A DNA stretch of 9,636 nt from Campylobacteraceae bacterium. GTDB lineage: Bacteria; Campylobacterota; Campylobacteria; Campylobacterales; JALSKU01. The stretch covers positions 1-9,636 of the forward strand of contig WFMT01000137.1 in the NCBI GenBank assembly GCA_015488975.1, in the 5' to 3' direction. Below the pieces are notes generated by a model. The model was given only the letters and a program-made list of their open reading frames with translations. It had not been told where the DNA came from and searched no databases. Both the position numbers and the translations under genes were made by a program. Shown here one piece after another: positions 1 through 5,282 of this stretch; position 1 is the stretch's first letter; every line of letters begins with the position of its first letter.

Positions 1-666
1 AAAAACGGTAAATTCTGTAAAAGTTTTGAAACTATAGTTTTTGAATATTATTTTGGAAATAACAGTAAAAAAAAGCAAATAAAAAAGCAAATAAAAGAAG
101 AATACAAAAATCAAATCCTACTGTATGCAAAAAAACTAAAACTTAAAAGTATCAATGCAGACTCTCATCAACACTATCACACAATACCTTTCATAGCTGA
201 TATCTTAGTAGAATTATCGAAAGAATTGGATATAAGGTTTTCTTATATCAGAGTTCCAAAAGAGCCATTTTTTATAAATATCAACTCTTTTAGGGATTTA
301 AAAAATTATTTCGGATTAAATATTATAAAACATTTTTTGCTAAATTTTTTATCAACAGGACTTGCAAAAAAGCTTGAAAAAAATAGTATAGATTATAGTG
401 AAATGTTTGTCGGAGTTTTATTTACTGGCAATATGACTTTTAAATCCATCAAAAAAGCATTAGCAGCTAATAAACAATTTCAAAATATTGAGATACTGCT
501 TCATCCTGCATATCTCTCAGACAAAGAAGAGAAAAACTGGAAAAATGATAAATTTAAAGAATTTTACACAAATAAAAACAGAAAAAATGAGATGAATATT
601 TTACTCTCAAATGAATTTAAAAATTTCATAGAACACTTAAAGGAAAAAAATGAGCAAACAAGTTAG
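1..666 (+). CDS. ChbG/YdjC (HpnK)-family carbohydrate deacetylase, 5' end outside the window
   Basis: The reading frame is open from base 1, so this is the C-terminal ~221 residues of a longer protein; the TTG at 226 is only an internal codon. The diagnostic segment is encoded at 154-189: N-A-D-S-H-Q-H-Y-H-T-I-P, the histidine-rich metal-binding motif of the YdjC/ChbG fold, followed by a segment ending in R-V-P-K-E-P (encoded about 235-270) that matches the family's 'R.P.E' motif. Family members hydrolyse N-acetyl (or similar) groups from amino sugars or glycolipids using a divalent metal. The family is normally about 250-290 residues, so roughly 50-60 residues, including the N-terminal Asp-Asp motif, lie upstream. 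The 3' end overlaps the following glycosyltransferase gene by 17 bp, so the two are probably one translationally coupled operon acting on the same glycan or lipid-linked sugar. The family call is firm; the substrate is unknown. Confidence 0.8.
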   Translation, partial: KNGKFCKSFETIVFEYYFGNNSKKKQIKKQIKEEYKNQILLYAKKLKLKSINADSHQHYHTIPFIADILVELSKELDIRFSYIRVPKEPFFININSFRDLKNYFGLNIIKHFLLNFLSTGLAKKLEKNSIDYSEMFVGVLFTGNMTFKSIKKALAANKQFQNIEILLHPAYLSDKEEKNWKNDKFKEFYTNKNRKNEMNILLSNEFKNFIEHLKEKNEQTS

Positions 667-2080
667 GAATTTAACTATATTATTTTGGACTATAATACTC
701 TCAAGATTTATTTTTACAGTATTTCTTCCACTAACTGACACAACAGAAGCTAGATATGCAAACACCGCACTCATAATGGCAAAGATAAATGACTGGATTA
801 CACCATATTATGATTATCATGTGCCTTTTTGGGGCAAGCCTCCTCTTGCTTTTTGGTTTCAGGCACTCTCGTATAAAATATTTGGAATTGCTGATTTTGT
901 TCCAAGATTTCCATCACTTCTTATAACTTTGGCAACAGCCTGGCTTATTTATAAACTATTAATCACATTTTACAACAAAACAACAGCAATGCTCGCTATC
1001 GTTATCTACTCTAGCATGTCTCTTGTTTATGCGCTAAGTGGGGCTGTTATAACTGATCCGTATTTGACATTTGGTACCACTTTGTCTTTAGTCTCTTTTT
1101 TAATGGTTATAAATAATCATAAGAAATATTGGAATTATCTATTTTTTATAGGTACCGGTCTTGGCATACTTACAAAAGGACCTTTGGCTTTAGCAATAGT
1201 AGGTGGAGTGATAACCTTATGGATACTTTTATCTTTCAAAAAAAGAATAGCCATGCTTAAAAGCTTCCCTTGGATAAGAGGCATAATCTTAATGCTTCTT
1301 ATATCAGTGCCTTGGTATCTTATAGCAGAACATAAAACTCCTGGCTTTTTGTACTATTTTATAGTAGGTGAAAATCTAAGCAGATTTATAGACACGGGGT
1401 GGCACGGAGATAAGTATGGATATGTTCACAAACATTTTCGAGGAGTTATTTGGATAATGTGGCTGGTAGCTTCATTGCCATGGGGAGTCAGTGCCTTGGT
1501 GATAGGCTATAGGAATATTATCAATAAAGTAAAACGAAGTGCCTTAATACAAGAATTAAAAAAAGACAATATATCATTTTTTGTAATTTGGATGCTATTT
1601 TTAATGCTCTTTTTTACACTTGGAGGAAATGTTATCTGGACTTATGTGCTTCCTTCACTTCCTGGACTTGCCATAGTTTTAGCACTCTATCTAAACAGAG
1701 AAAATGGCAAATATCTTGAAAATTATAAAAAATTTATAAGAATAAACTCATTTTTTATACCTGTGGTATCTCTAATAGCTCTATTTTACATATTATACAA
1801 TCCAAGTTCTGTAAAAACAGAGAAATTTTTAATAGCCAAATATAAATCAATTTCCAATCATGCACCTATATACTTTTTGATAAGAAAATCTTTTTCAGCA
1901 ACATACTATATGGATAGAGAATTAAATCCAATATCACTTAAAAAATTGAAAAAAATAGAGCAAGAGGCAAAATCAAACTATTTTGTAGTCGTAAATAAAG
2001 ATGACTTATCAAAAATCAAAAATGAAGGATTAAAGAAGATTTTTACAAGTGATAAATATGTTTTATATGAGGGCAAATAA
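650..2080 (+). CDS. ArnT/PMT-like integral membrane glycosyltransferase (GT-C fold)
   Basis: 476-residue polytopic protein starting at ATG 650, with the purine-rich AAAGGA at 641-646 as ribosome binding site. The N-terminus has the GT-C/PMT pattern: a first membrane helix (about 8-28), then T-D30-T-T-E33-A-R-Y-A in the first periplasmic loop, where the catalytic acidic residue of the dolichyl/undecaprenyl-phosphate mannosyl- and aminoarabinosyl-transferases sits. Next come F-W-G-K-P-P-L-A-F-W (about 60-69; ArnT has E-K-P-P-L), T-D136-P-Y-L and L-T-K-G-P. About ten further hydrophobic helices follow, then a small soluble C-terminal domain (about 385-476), as in ArnT, though the protein is shorter than ArnT (~550). 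Such enzymes move a sugar from a polyprenyl-phosphate carrier onto lipid A, another envelope lipid or a protein at the outer face of the inner membrane. Coupling to a deacetylase gene suggests a modified amino sugar, but the acceptor cannot be told from sequence. The gene could equally be called generic glycosyltransferase family 39. Confidence 0.82.
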   Translation: MSKQVRNLTILFWTIILSRFIFTVFLPLTDTTEARYANTALIMAKINDWITPYYDYHVPFWGKPPLAFWFQALSYKIFGIADFVPRFPSLLITLATAWLIYKLLITFYNKTTAMLAIVIYSSMSLVYALSGAVITDPYLTFGTTLSLVSFLMVINNHKKYWNYLFFIGTGLGILTKGPLALAIVGGVITLWILLSFKKRIAMLKSFPWIRGIILMLLISVPWYLIAEHKTPGFLYYFIVGENLSRFIDTGWHGDKYGYVHKHFRGVIWIMWLVASLPWGVSALVIGYRNIINKVKRSALIQELKKDNISFFVIWMLFLMLFFTLGGNVIWTYVLPSLPGLAIVLALYLNRENGKYLENYKKFIRINSFFIPVVSLIALFYILYNPSSVKTEKFLIAKYKSISNHAPIYFLIRKSFSATYYMDRELNPISLKKLKKIEQEAKSNYFVVVNKDDLSKIKNEGLKKIFTSDKYVLYEGK

Positions 2081-2087
2081 GTATAAG

Positions 2088-2107
2088 ATTTTTCATTTTT
2101 GTTTCAT
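2088..2107 (+). promoter_or_regulatory. Operator copy 1: tandem TTTCAT response-regulator-type site
   Basis: The sequence ATTTTTCAT-TTTTG-TTTCAT holds two TTTCAT hexamers (2091-2096 and 2102-2107) whose starts are 11 bp apart, one helical turn. An identical 20-mer occurs at 2975-2994 and 9381-9400, each upstream of a gene start. A direct repeat with 11-bp period is the usual binding mode of dimers of the OmpR/PhoB family, which is the basis for the call. The site begins 8 bp after the glycosyltransferase stop codon and controls the DUF347 gene. Confidence 0.75.
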
Positions 2108-2117
2108 CTTAGCATCA

Positions 2118-2123
2118 TAAACT
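2118..2123 (+). promoter_or_regulatory. Candidate -10 element for the DUF347 gene
   Basis: TAAACT, four of six matches to TATAAT, begins exactly 10 bp after the end of operator copy 1. No -35 box is visible, so the operator probably takes its place as in class II activation. The predicted transcript start is near 2130, giving a short leader of about 22 nt. On its own the hexamer is weak; support comes from the same spacing at the other two copies. Confidence 0.4.
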
Positions 2124-2140
2124 TGCATTTAAATTTTGCA

Positions 2141-2149
2141 AGGAGAAGG
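2141..2149 (+). promoter_or_regulatory. Ribosome binding site that decides the DUF347 start
   Basis: AGGAGAAGG is a strong Shine-Dalgarno sequence. Its AGGAG core (2141-2145) is 6 nt from ATG 2152 but only 3 nt from the in-frame GTG at 2149, so ATG 2152 is the better start. Confidence 0.8.
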
Positions 2150-2151
2150 TG

Positions 2152-2913
2152 ATGACAAAACAACAGGTTTTAAACAGAGTAGCCGGGTTGAGCATATTTT
2201 TTTGGATTATTAAAATCCTCTCAACAACAGTGGGTGAAACAGCAGCTGATTTTGTAAATGTAAATTTAGGATTTGGACTTACAAACACTACTTTACTTAT
2301 GGGGGCGATAACTGTATTATCGGTATTGTGGCAACTTAAACTGAAAAGATACTATGCTCCCGCATATTGGTTTCTAATCGTAATGATGAGTATCGAGGGA
2401 ACCTTAATCACAGATATGCTTGTAGATAAATTTGGTATTTCTCAAATAACTTTGGATATAATTTTTACCATAGCAATGTTGGCAATATTTTATCTTTGGT
2501 ATAAAGCAGAAAAAACACTATCTATTCATGAGATAGATAACAATGCGAGGGAAATATACTATTGGATAATTGTTTTGACTACTTTTGCACTTGGAACAGC
2601 AGTTGGAGACACTGTATCTGAGCATTTAAGTTTTGGATATTTGCATTCGTTGATTTTGTTTGGCTCTATTTTTTTTATAGCTTATGGGTTACATTTAAAA
2701 AAGATATTAAGCGGTGTCAGTGCATTTTGGATCGCATTTATAGTCACAAGACCTATTGGTGCATCATTAGGTGATCTTTTGATACAAATGCCAAAAGATG
2801 GTGGGCTTGGTATCAACAATGGCATTGTAAATATAGTCTTCTTTTCTATAGTTATTGGACTTACGGCATACTTAAATATAACTAAAGTAGATGTTGAGAT
2901 AGAGAAAAAATAA
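2152..2913 (+). CDS. DUF347/COG4705 four-repeat integral membrane protein
   Basis: 253 residues from ATG 2152 (chosen over GTG 2149 by ribosome-binding-site spacing), nearly all hydrophobic helices. Four internal repeats are visible, each with an aromatic-Trp at the start of a helix and G-x4-D about ten residues on: FW..TTVGETAAD (about 17-33), YW..IEGTLITD (about 72-88), YW..ALGTAVGD (about 137-153) and FW..PIGASLGD (about 192-208). This is the published description of the DUF347 repeat: two membrane segments and a conserved tryptophan per copy, four copies per protein. The conserved acidic residues in the membrane would suit ion or metal transport, but the family's function is not known to me. 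The gene is a single transcription unit with its own operator and promoter upstream and a candidate terminator downstream. It shares its operator with the efflux operon and the exported protein at 9467, implying co-regulation. Family call is strong; function is unassigned. Confidence 0.85.
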   Translation: MTKQQVLNRVAGLSIFFWIIKILSTTVGETAADFVNVNLGFGLTNTTLLMGAITVLSVLWQLKLKRYYAPAYWFLIVMMSIEGTLITDMLVDKFGISQITLDIIFTIAMLAIFYLWYKAEKTLSIHEIDNNAREIYYWIIVLTTFALGTAVGDTVSEHLSFGYLHSLILFGSIFFIAYGLHLKKILSGVSAFWIAFIVTRPIGASLGDLLIQMPKDGGLGINNGIVNIVFFSIVIGLTAYLNITKVDVEIEKK

Positions 2914-2931
2914 ATATTCTTATAAAAATTT

Positions 2932-2965
2932 ATTGAAGGATCAGGTTTAAATATGATTCTTCAAT
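2932..2965 (+). terminator. Candidate hairpin terminator after the DUF347 gene
   Basis: ATTGAAG (2932-2938) pairs with CTTCAAT (2959-2965), and after one mismatch ATCA (2940-2943) pairs with TGAT (2954-2957), leaving a 10-nt loop. The T-rich stretch (2974-2980) begins about 8 nt after the stem and merges with operator copy 2, so it is not a textbook intrinsic terminator. It may instead be an mRNA 3'-end structure. Confidence 0.4.
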
Positions 2966-2974
2966 ATCCTACTT

Positions 2975-2994
2975 ATTTTTCATTTTTGTTTCAT
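2975..2994 (+). promoter_or_regulatory. Operator copy 2: tandem TTTCAT site upstream of the efflux operon
   Basis: Identical over 20 bp to copies at 2088 and 9381, with TTTCAT hexamers at 2978-2983 and 2989-2994 in 11-bp register. Copies 1 and 2 also share the next three bases (CTT). It lies 23 bp upstream of the inserted miniature element, so the operator itself is undamaged. Confidence 0.75.
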
Positions 2995-3004
2995 CTTGAT
3001 GCAA

Positions 3005-3010
3005 TATTAT
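3005..3010 (+). promoter_or_regulatory. Candidate -10 element of the efflux operon
   Basis: TATTAT (five of six to TATAAT) begins exactly 10 bp after operator copy 2. An overlapping TATGAT at 3010-3015 is an alternative, but only TATTAT keeps the spacing seen at the other two operators. Transcription would start near 3016-3018, at the left edge of the inserted element, so the element would become the mRNA leader. Confidence 0.5.
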
Positions 3011-3019
3011 ATGATAACT
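3011..3019 (+). repeat. Left target-site duplication of the miniature element
   Basis: ATGATAACT here is repeated directly at 3136-3144 on the other side of the inverted-repeat element. The last two bases (CT) can be assigned to either the duplication or the terminal repeat, so the duplication is 7 to 9 bp long. Confidence 0.7.
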
Positions 3020-3135
3020 GACTTTACGCACTATAATGAGCAAAGCTCGTTATAGTGGCAGGAACTCAAAGTCCCTACAACCCTTTGAAGCTTGCGAAAA
3101 GTAGGACTTTTCGAGAAAAAAGTGCGTAAGATCAG
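3018..3135. mobile_element. MITE-like miniature insertion element, about 118 bp
   Basis: The ends are imperfect inverted repeats: CTGACTTTACGCACT (3018-3032) against the reverse complement of AGTGCGTAAGATCAG (3121-3135), 13 of 15 matching with an uninterrupted 10-bp core around TTACGCACT. Both sides are flanked by ATGATAA(CT). Inverted ends plus a short direct duplication are the mark of a DDE-transposase insertion. At 118 bp with no reading frame it must be non-autonomous, moved by a transposase elsewhere. Inside are a perfect hairpin (3029-3057) and a longer imperfect one: CTCAAAGTCCCTAC (3065-3078) pairs with GTAGGACTTTTCGAG (3101-3115), apart from a bulge and a mismatch. GC content is visibly higher than the surroundings. 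I do not recognise the parent insertion-sequence family. It sits between the -10 element and the ribosome binding site of the efflux operon. Confidence 0.7.
3029..3057 (+). other. Strong hairpin inside the miniature element
   Basis: CACTATAA-T-GAGC (3029-3041) pairs with GCTC-G-TTATAGTG (3045-3057) around an AAA loop. This is a 13-bp stem with a single T/G position that pairs as U-G in RNA. If transcription starts near 3017, the hairpin forms within the first 40 nt of the efflux-operon mRNA. It lacks a following U tract, so it is not an obvious terminator. It could affect mRNA stability or be part of the element's transposition ends. Confidence 0.65.
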
Positions 3136-3144
3136 ATGATAACT
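3136..3144 (+). repeat. Right target-site duplication of the miniature element
   Basis: ATGATAACT is the direct copy of 3011-3019. It continues into CTATTATAATATAGG and the ribosome binding site, which was probably the original leader of the TolC-like gene before insertion. Confidence 0.7.
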
Positions 3145-3156
3145 CTATTATAATAT

Positions 3157-3162
3157 AGGAGA
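3157..3162 (+). promoter_or_regulatory. Ribosome binding site that decides the TolC-like start
   Basis: AGGAGA ends 6 nt before ATG 3169. The in-frame TTG at 3163 directly abuts it and would have no spacing, so ATG 3169 is taken as the start. Confidence 0.8.
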
Positions 3163-3168
3163 TTGAAG

Positions 3169-4413
3169 ATGAATAGATTTGGAATCAGACAATTTTATTT
3201 GATTATTATCATGCCAATTATTAGCTTTGCCAACTTAAACTTGACACTACCACAATATATTGAGAAAGTAAAAAAAAGAAATCTAAATATTAACATTGCA
3301 TTGAAAGAGATGAAAATCAGCTATTCAAGATTAAAAAAATTAAATTCTAATCTCAAAGCAAGAAAAAAACCAAATATCGAATTTGGCAGTGAATATCAAA
3401 AACAGCACAAAGGCATCACTACGCTAAATACACTAAAAAACAGTATTACTCTAAGCTACAACCTCTCTTATTTGGTAAAACAAAATAATTTATCTCAAAT
3501 TTTTATCACTAAGGCAAAAAGATTAAAAAGAGATATTGTTATCGCATCTTTGGTGTATCAAGCAAAAACATACTATTATAATTTTATGAGATTAAAGCAA
3601 GAGATTAAAGCAATGTATAAAAATGAGCTTCTTTTGCGACATTTTAGGTTGATTACCATAAAACTCATAGATGCACAACTCAAGTTAAAAAGCGATCTTT
3701 ATAAAGTAGAAAATGAGATAAATATGGTTAAAAACAAGATTTTATCCAAAAAAAATTCTCTTATTTTGCAAAAATACTCTTTGATGTCTCTAATGTATGC
3801 AAAAATAACAGATAATGAAAACTTTTTAGATATAAAGTATTATAAAGCAAACACTCCTTTGTCGACTCTATCTAATATTGAAAAAAACTCCCCTCAAATA
3901 AAAAGTTTAGAGCTTCAATTCAAAGCTGCCTCTTCTAAAAACAAAGCTATAAACACAACTCTTTATCCTACGCTGTATTCATCCTTAGAACAACAAAATG
4001 ATTGGCCAAATAGCGGAAAAGCTCAATATAACTTCATTGTAGGCATCAAGATACCTCTTTTTGGCAATGACACGACAAAATATGATAATCAGATAATAAA
4101 ATTGCAAGCTAACAAAAAAAAGCTGGAACTTATAAAGATAAAGGAAGAGATAAAATTTGAAATTAAAAAATTATTGAAAGAAATAAAGTTCAATAAGCAA
4201 TTTTACAAAAGCTACAAAGACACTTATGCCCATCAAGAAAAAACATTAAAAATGCTAAAGATTGAATATGAAAGTGGCTTAATCTCAAACATTGCCGAGA
4301 TTGTAAATATGCAAAAAGATATGCTTTCAACAAAACTTAAAATGATAGAAATATTTTATGATAACAAAATAATTTTGGCAAAACTACAATACTATAATGG
4401 AGATAAGATATGA
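3169..4413 (+). CDS. TolC-family outer membrane efflux protein
   Basis: 414 residues from ATG 3169. A signal peptide is clear: basic N-terminus, hydrophobic stretch, and probable cleavage after S-F-A near residue 21. The mature protein begins with an L-T-L-P-Q-Y-I segment, as TolC-family proteins do ('LTL.EAI..AL..N'). It shows the internal duplication typical of the family: two long coiled-coil stretches (about 100-210 and 305-400), each next to a short beta segment (S-I-T-L-S-Y-N-L and F-I-V-G-I-K-I-P-L-F-G). The second-half motif Y-E-S-G-L-I-S (about 365-371) corresponds to the conserved 'Y..G..s' turn. A trimer would form the outer membrane channel and periplasmic tunnel of the pump encoded by the next two genes. 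Its stop overlaps the adaptor start (ATGA, 4410-4413). Expression should depend on operator copy 2, with the miniature element forming most of the leader. Confidence 0.88.
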   Translation: MNRFGIRQFYLIIIMPIISFANLNLTLPQYIEKVKKRNLNINIALKEMKISYSRLKKLNSNLKARKKPNIEFGSEYQKQHKGITTLNTLKNSITLSYNLSYLVKQNNLSQIFITKAKRLKRDIVIASLVYQAKTYYYNFMRLKQEIKAMYKNELLLRHFRLITIKLIDAQLKLKSDLYKVENEINMVKNKILSKKNSLILQKYSLMSLMYAKITDNENFLDIKYYKANTPLSTLSNIEKNSPQIKSLELQFKAASSKNKAINTTLYPTLYSSLEQQNDWPNSGKAQYNFIVGIKIPLFGNDTTKYDNQIIKLQANKKKLELIKIKEEIKFEIKKLLKEIKFNKQFYKSYKDTYAHQEKTLKMLKIEYESGLISNIAEIVNMQKDMLSTKLKMIEIFYDNKIILAKLQYYNGDKI

Positions 4414-5282
4414 AGATAACAGTAAACATGAAAATAATATTTTGCTTAATATTGCTATTTGGTACAGTTTTTCTTAATGCAGACAACAACAATGCAATGC
4501 CTGTAAAAATTGAAAAAGCAAAAAAGCATATTTTGATAAATTCCATTAATGTCTTTGGAGCAATAAAAAGCGACAGCTCAGCCAATATCAATGTTTCGAC
4601 CCTATTTGACGGAATCATAACCAATAAATACTATACAATAGGCGATATAGTAAAAAAGAATGCGCTTTTGGCAGTAATAAAAACAAAAAAGGCTAAAATG
4701 CTATCTAATATAGGAGGATATCATATAAAAGATATCAAAATTTTAGCACCTATTAGTGGATATGTTGTAAAAGATTCTATCTCAATCGGAAGCATTATAA
4801 CTCCTGGCATGCCTATAGCCCACATAGTATCCAATAAAAACAAATATATTTTAATCACTATACCAAATAAATATGCAAAACAGATAAAAATAGGCTTGAA
4901 AGCCATAATCAAATGCAATAAAAATAAATACCATACAAAAATTATAAAAATCATACCGATAAGTGATCCTTTAAATAACACTTTTAAAGCTATAGGAAAA
5001 GTAAAAAGTAAAGATTTGTATATTGGAAATATTTGTGAAACTACAATAATACTTAATAAAAAAAATGTACTTGCCCTAAAAAGAAATGCTGTTTTATCAA
5101 AAGGCGATAAAAAAATTGTGTTTATCATAAAGGGCGATATCGCAAGTGAAACAGTTGTAAAAATTGGAATAAAAACTGATAAATATATCGAGATAATATC
5201 AGGTGTTGCACAAGGAGATGATGTCGCGATATTGGGCAATTATGAGTTATCTGACAAAATGAGGATAAGGGTTATAAAGTGA
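4410..5282 (+). CDS. RND periplasmic adaptor (membrane-fusion protein), short form without alpha-hairpin
   Basis: 290 residues from ATG 4410, with GGAG at 4399-4402; a second ATG at 4428 has no good ribosome binding site. Residues 1-24 form a signal peptide ending L-N-A-D. The two halves of a biotinyl-lipoyl-like domain are plain: about 58-91 (F-D-G-I-I...G-D-I-V-K-K-N-A-L-L-A-V-I) and about 110-143 (I-L-A-P-I-S-G-Y-V-V...G-S-I-I-T-P-G-M-P-I-A-H-I). Only about 18 residues join them, whereas AcrA or CusB have a long helical hairpin there. A beta-barrel (about 145-215) and a membrane-proximal domain (about 220-290, with G-V-A-Q-G-D-D-V-A-I-L-G near the end) follow. The protein links the inner-membrane permease to the outer-membrane channel. 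No histidine/methionine-rich metal-binding segment is seen. Start and stop overlap both neighbours by 4 bp (ATGA and GTGA), indicating translational coupling. Confidence 0.85.
   Translation: MKITVNMKIIFCLILLFGTVFLNADNNNAMPVKIEKAKKHILINSINVFGAIKSDSSANINVSTLFDGIITNKYYTIGDIVKKNALLAVIKTKKAKMLSNIGGYHIKDIKILAPISGYVVKDSISIGSIITPGMPIAHIVSNKNKYILITIPNKYAKQIKIGLKAIIKCNKNKYHTKIIKIIPISDPLNNTFKAIGKVKSKDLYIGNICETTIILNKKNVLALKRNAVLSKGDKKIVFIIKGDIASETVVKIGIKTDKYIEIISGVAQGDDVAILGNYELSDKMRIRVIK

Noticed and set aside
226..666. TTG at 226 as start of a 146-residue protein
   Set aside because: The frame is open from base 1 and the upstream codons encode the conserved deacetylase motif D-S-H-Q-H-Y-H, so the gene starts outside the window.
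3032..3037. TATAAT inside the miniature element as an outward promoter
   Set aside because: It is part of the left arm of the 3029-3057 hairpin, with no recognisable -35 at 16-18 bp. Kept only as a remote possibility.
3018..3135. The structured leader as a riboswitch, T-box or small stable RNA gene
   Set aside because: Inverted ends plus a matching direct duplication explain it better as an insertion, and no known riboswitch core was recognised.
3149..3154. Perfect TATAAT as the -10 of the efflux operon
   Set aside because: Transcription would start near 3161, inside the ribosome binding site, and no -35 box or operator stands at a suitable distance. It could act only for a nearly leaderless message.
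4337..5239. Open frames on the - strand opposite the adaptor gene (4337-4624 and 4721-5239)
   Set aside because: They lie antisense to a gene with clear family motifs, have no convincing ribosome binding sites and give low-complexity hydrophobic translations typical of the complement of lysine/isoleucine-rich AT-rich genes.
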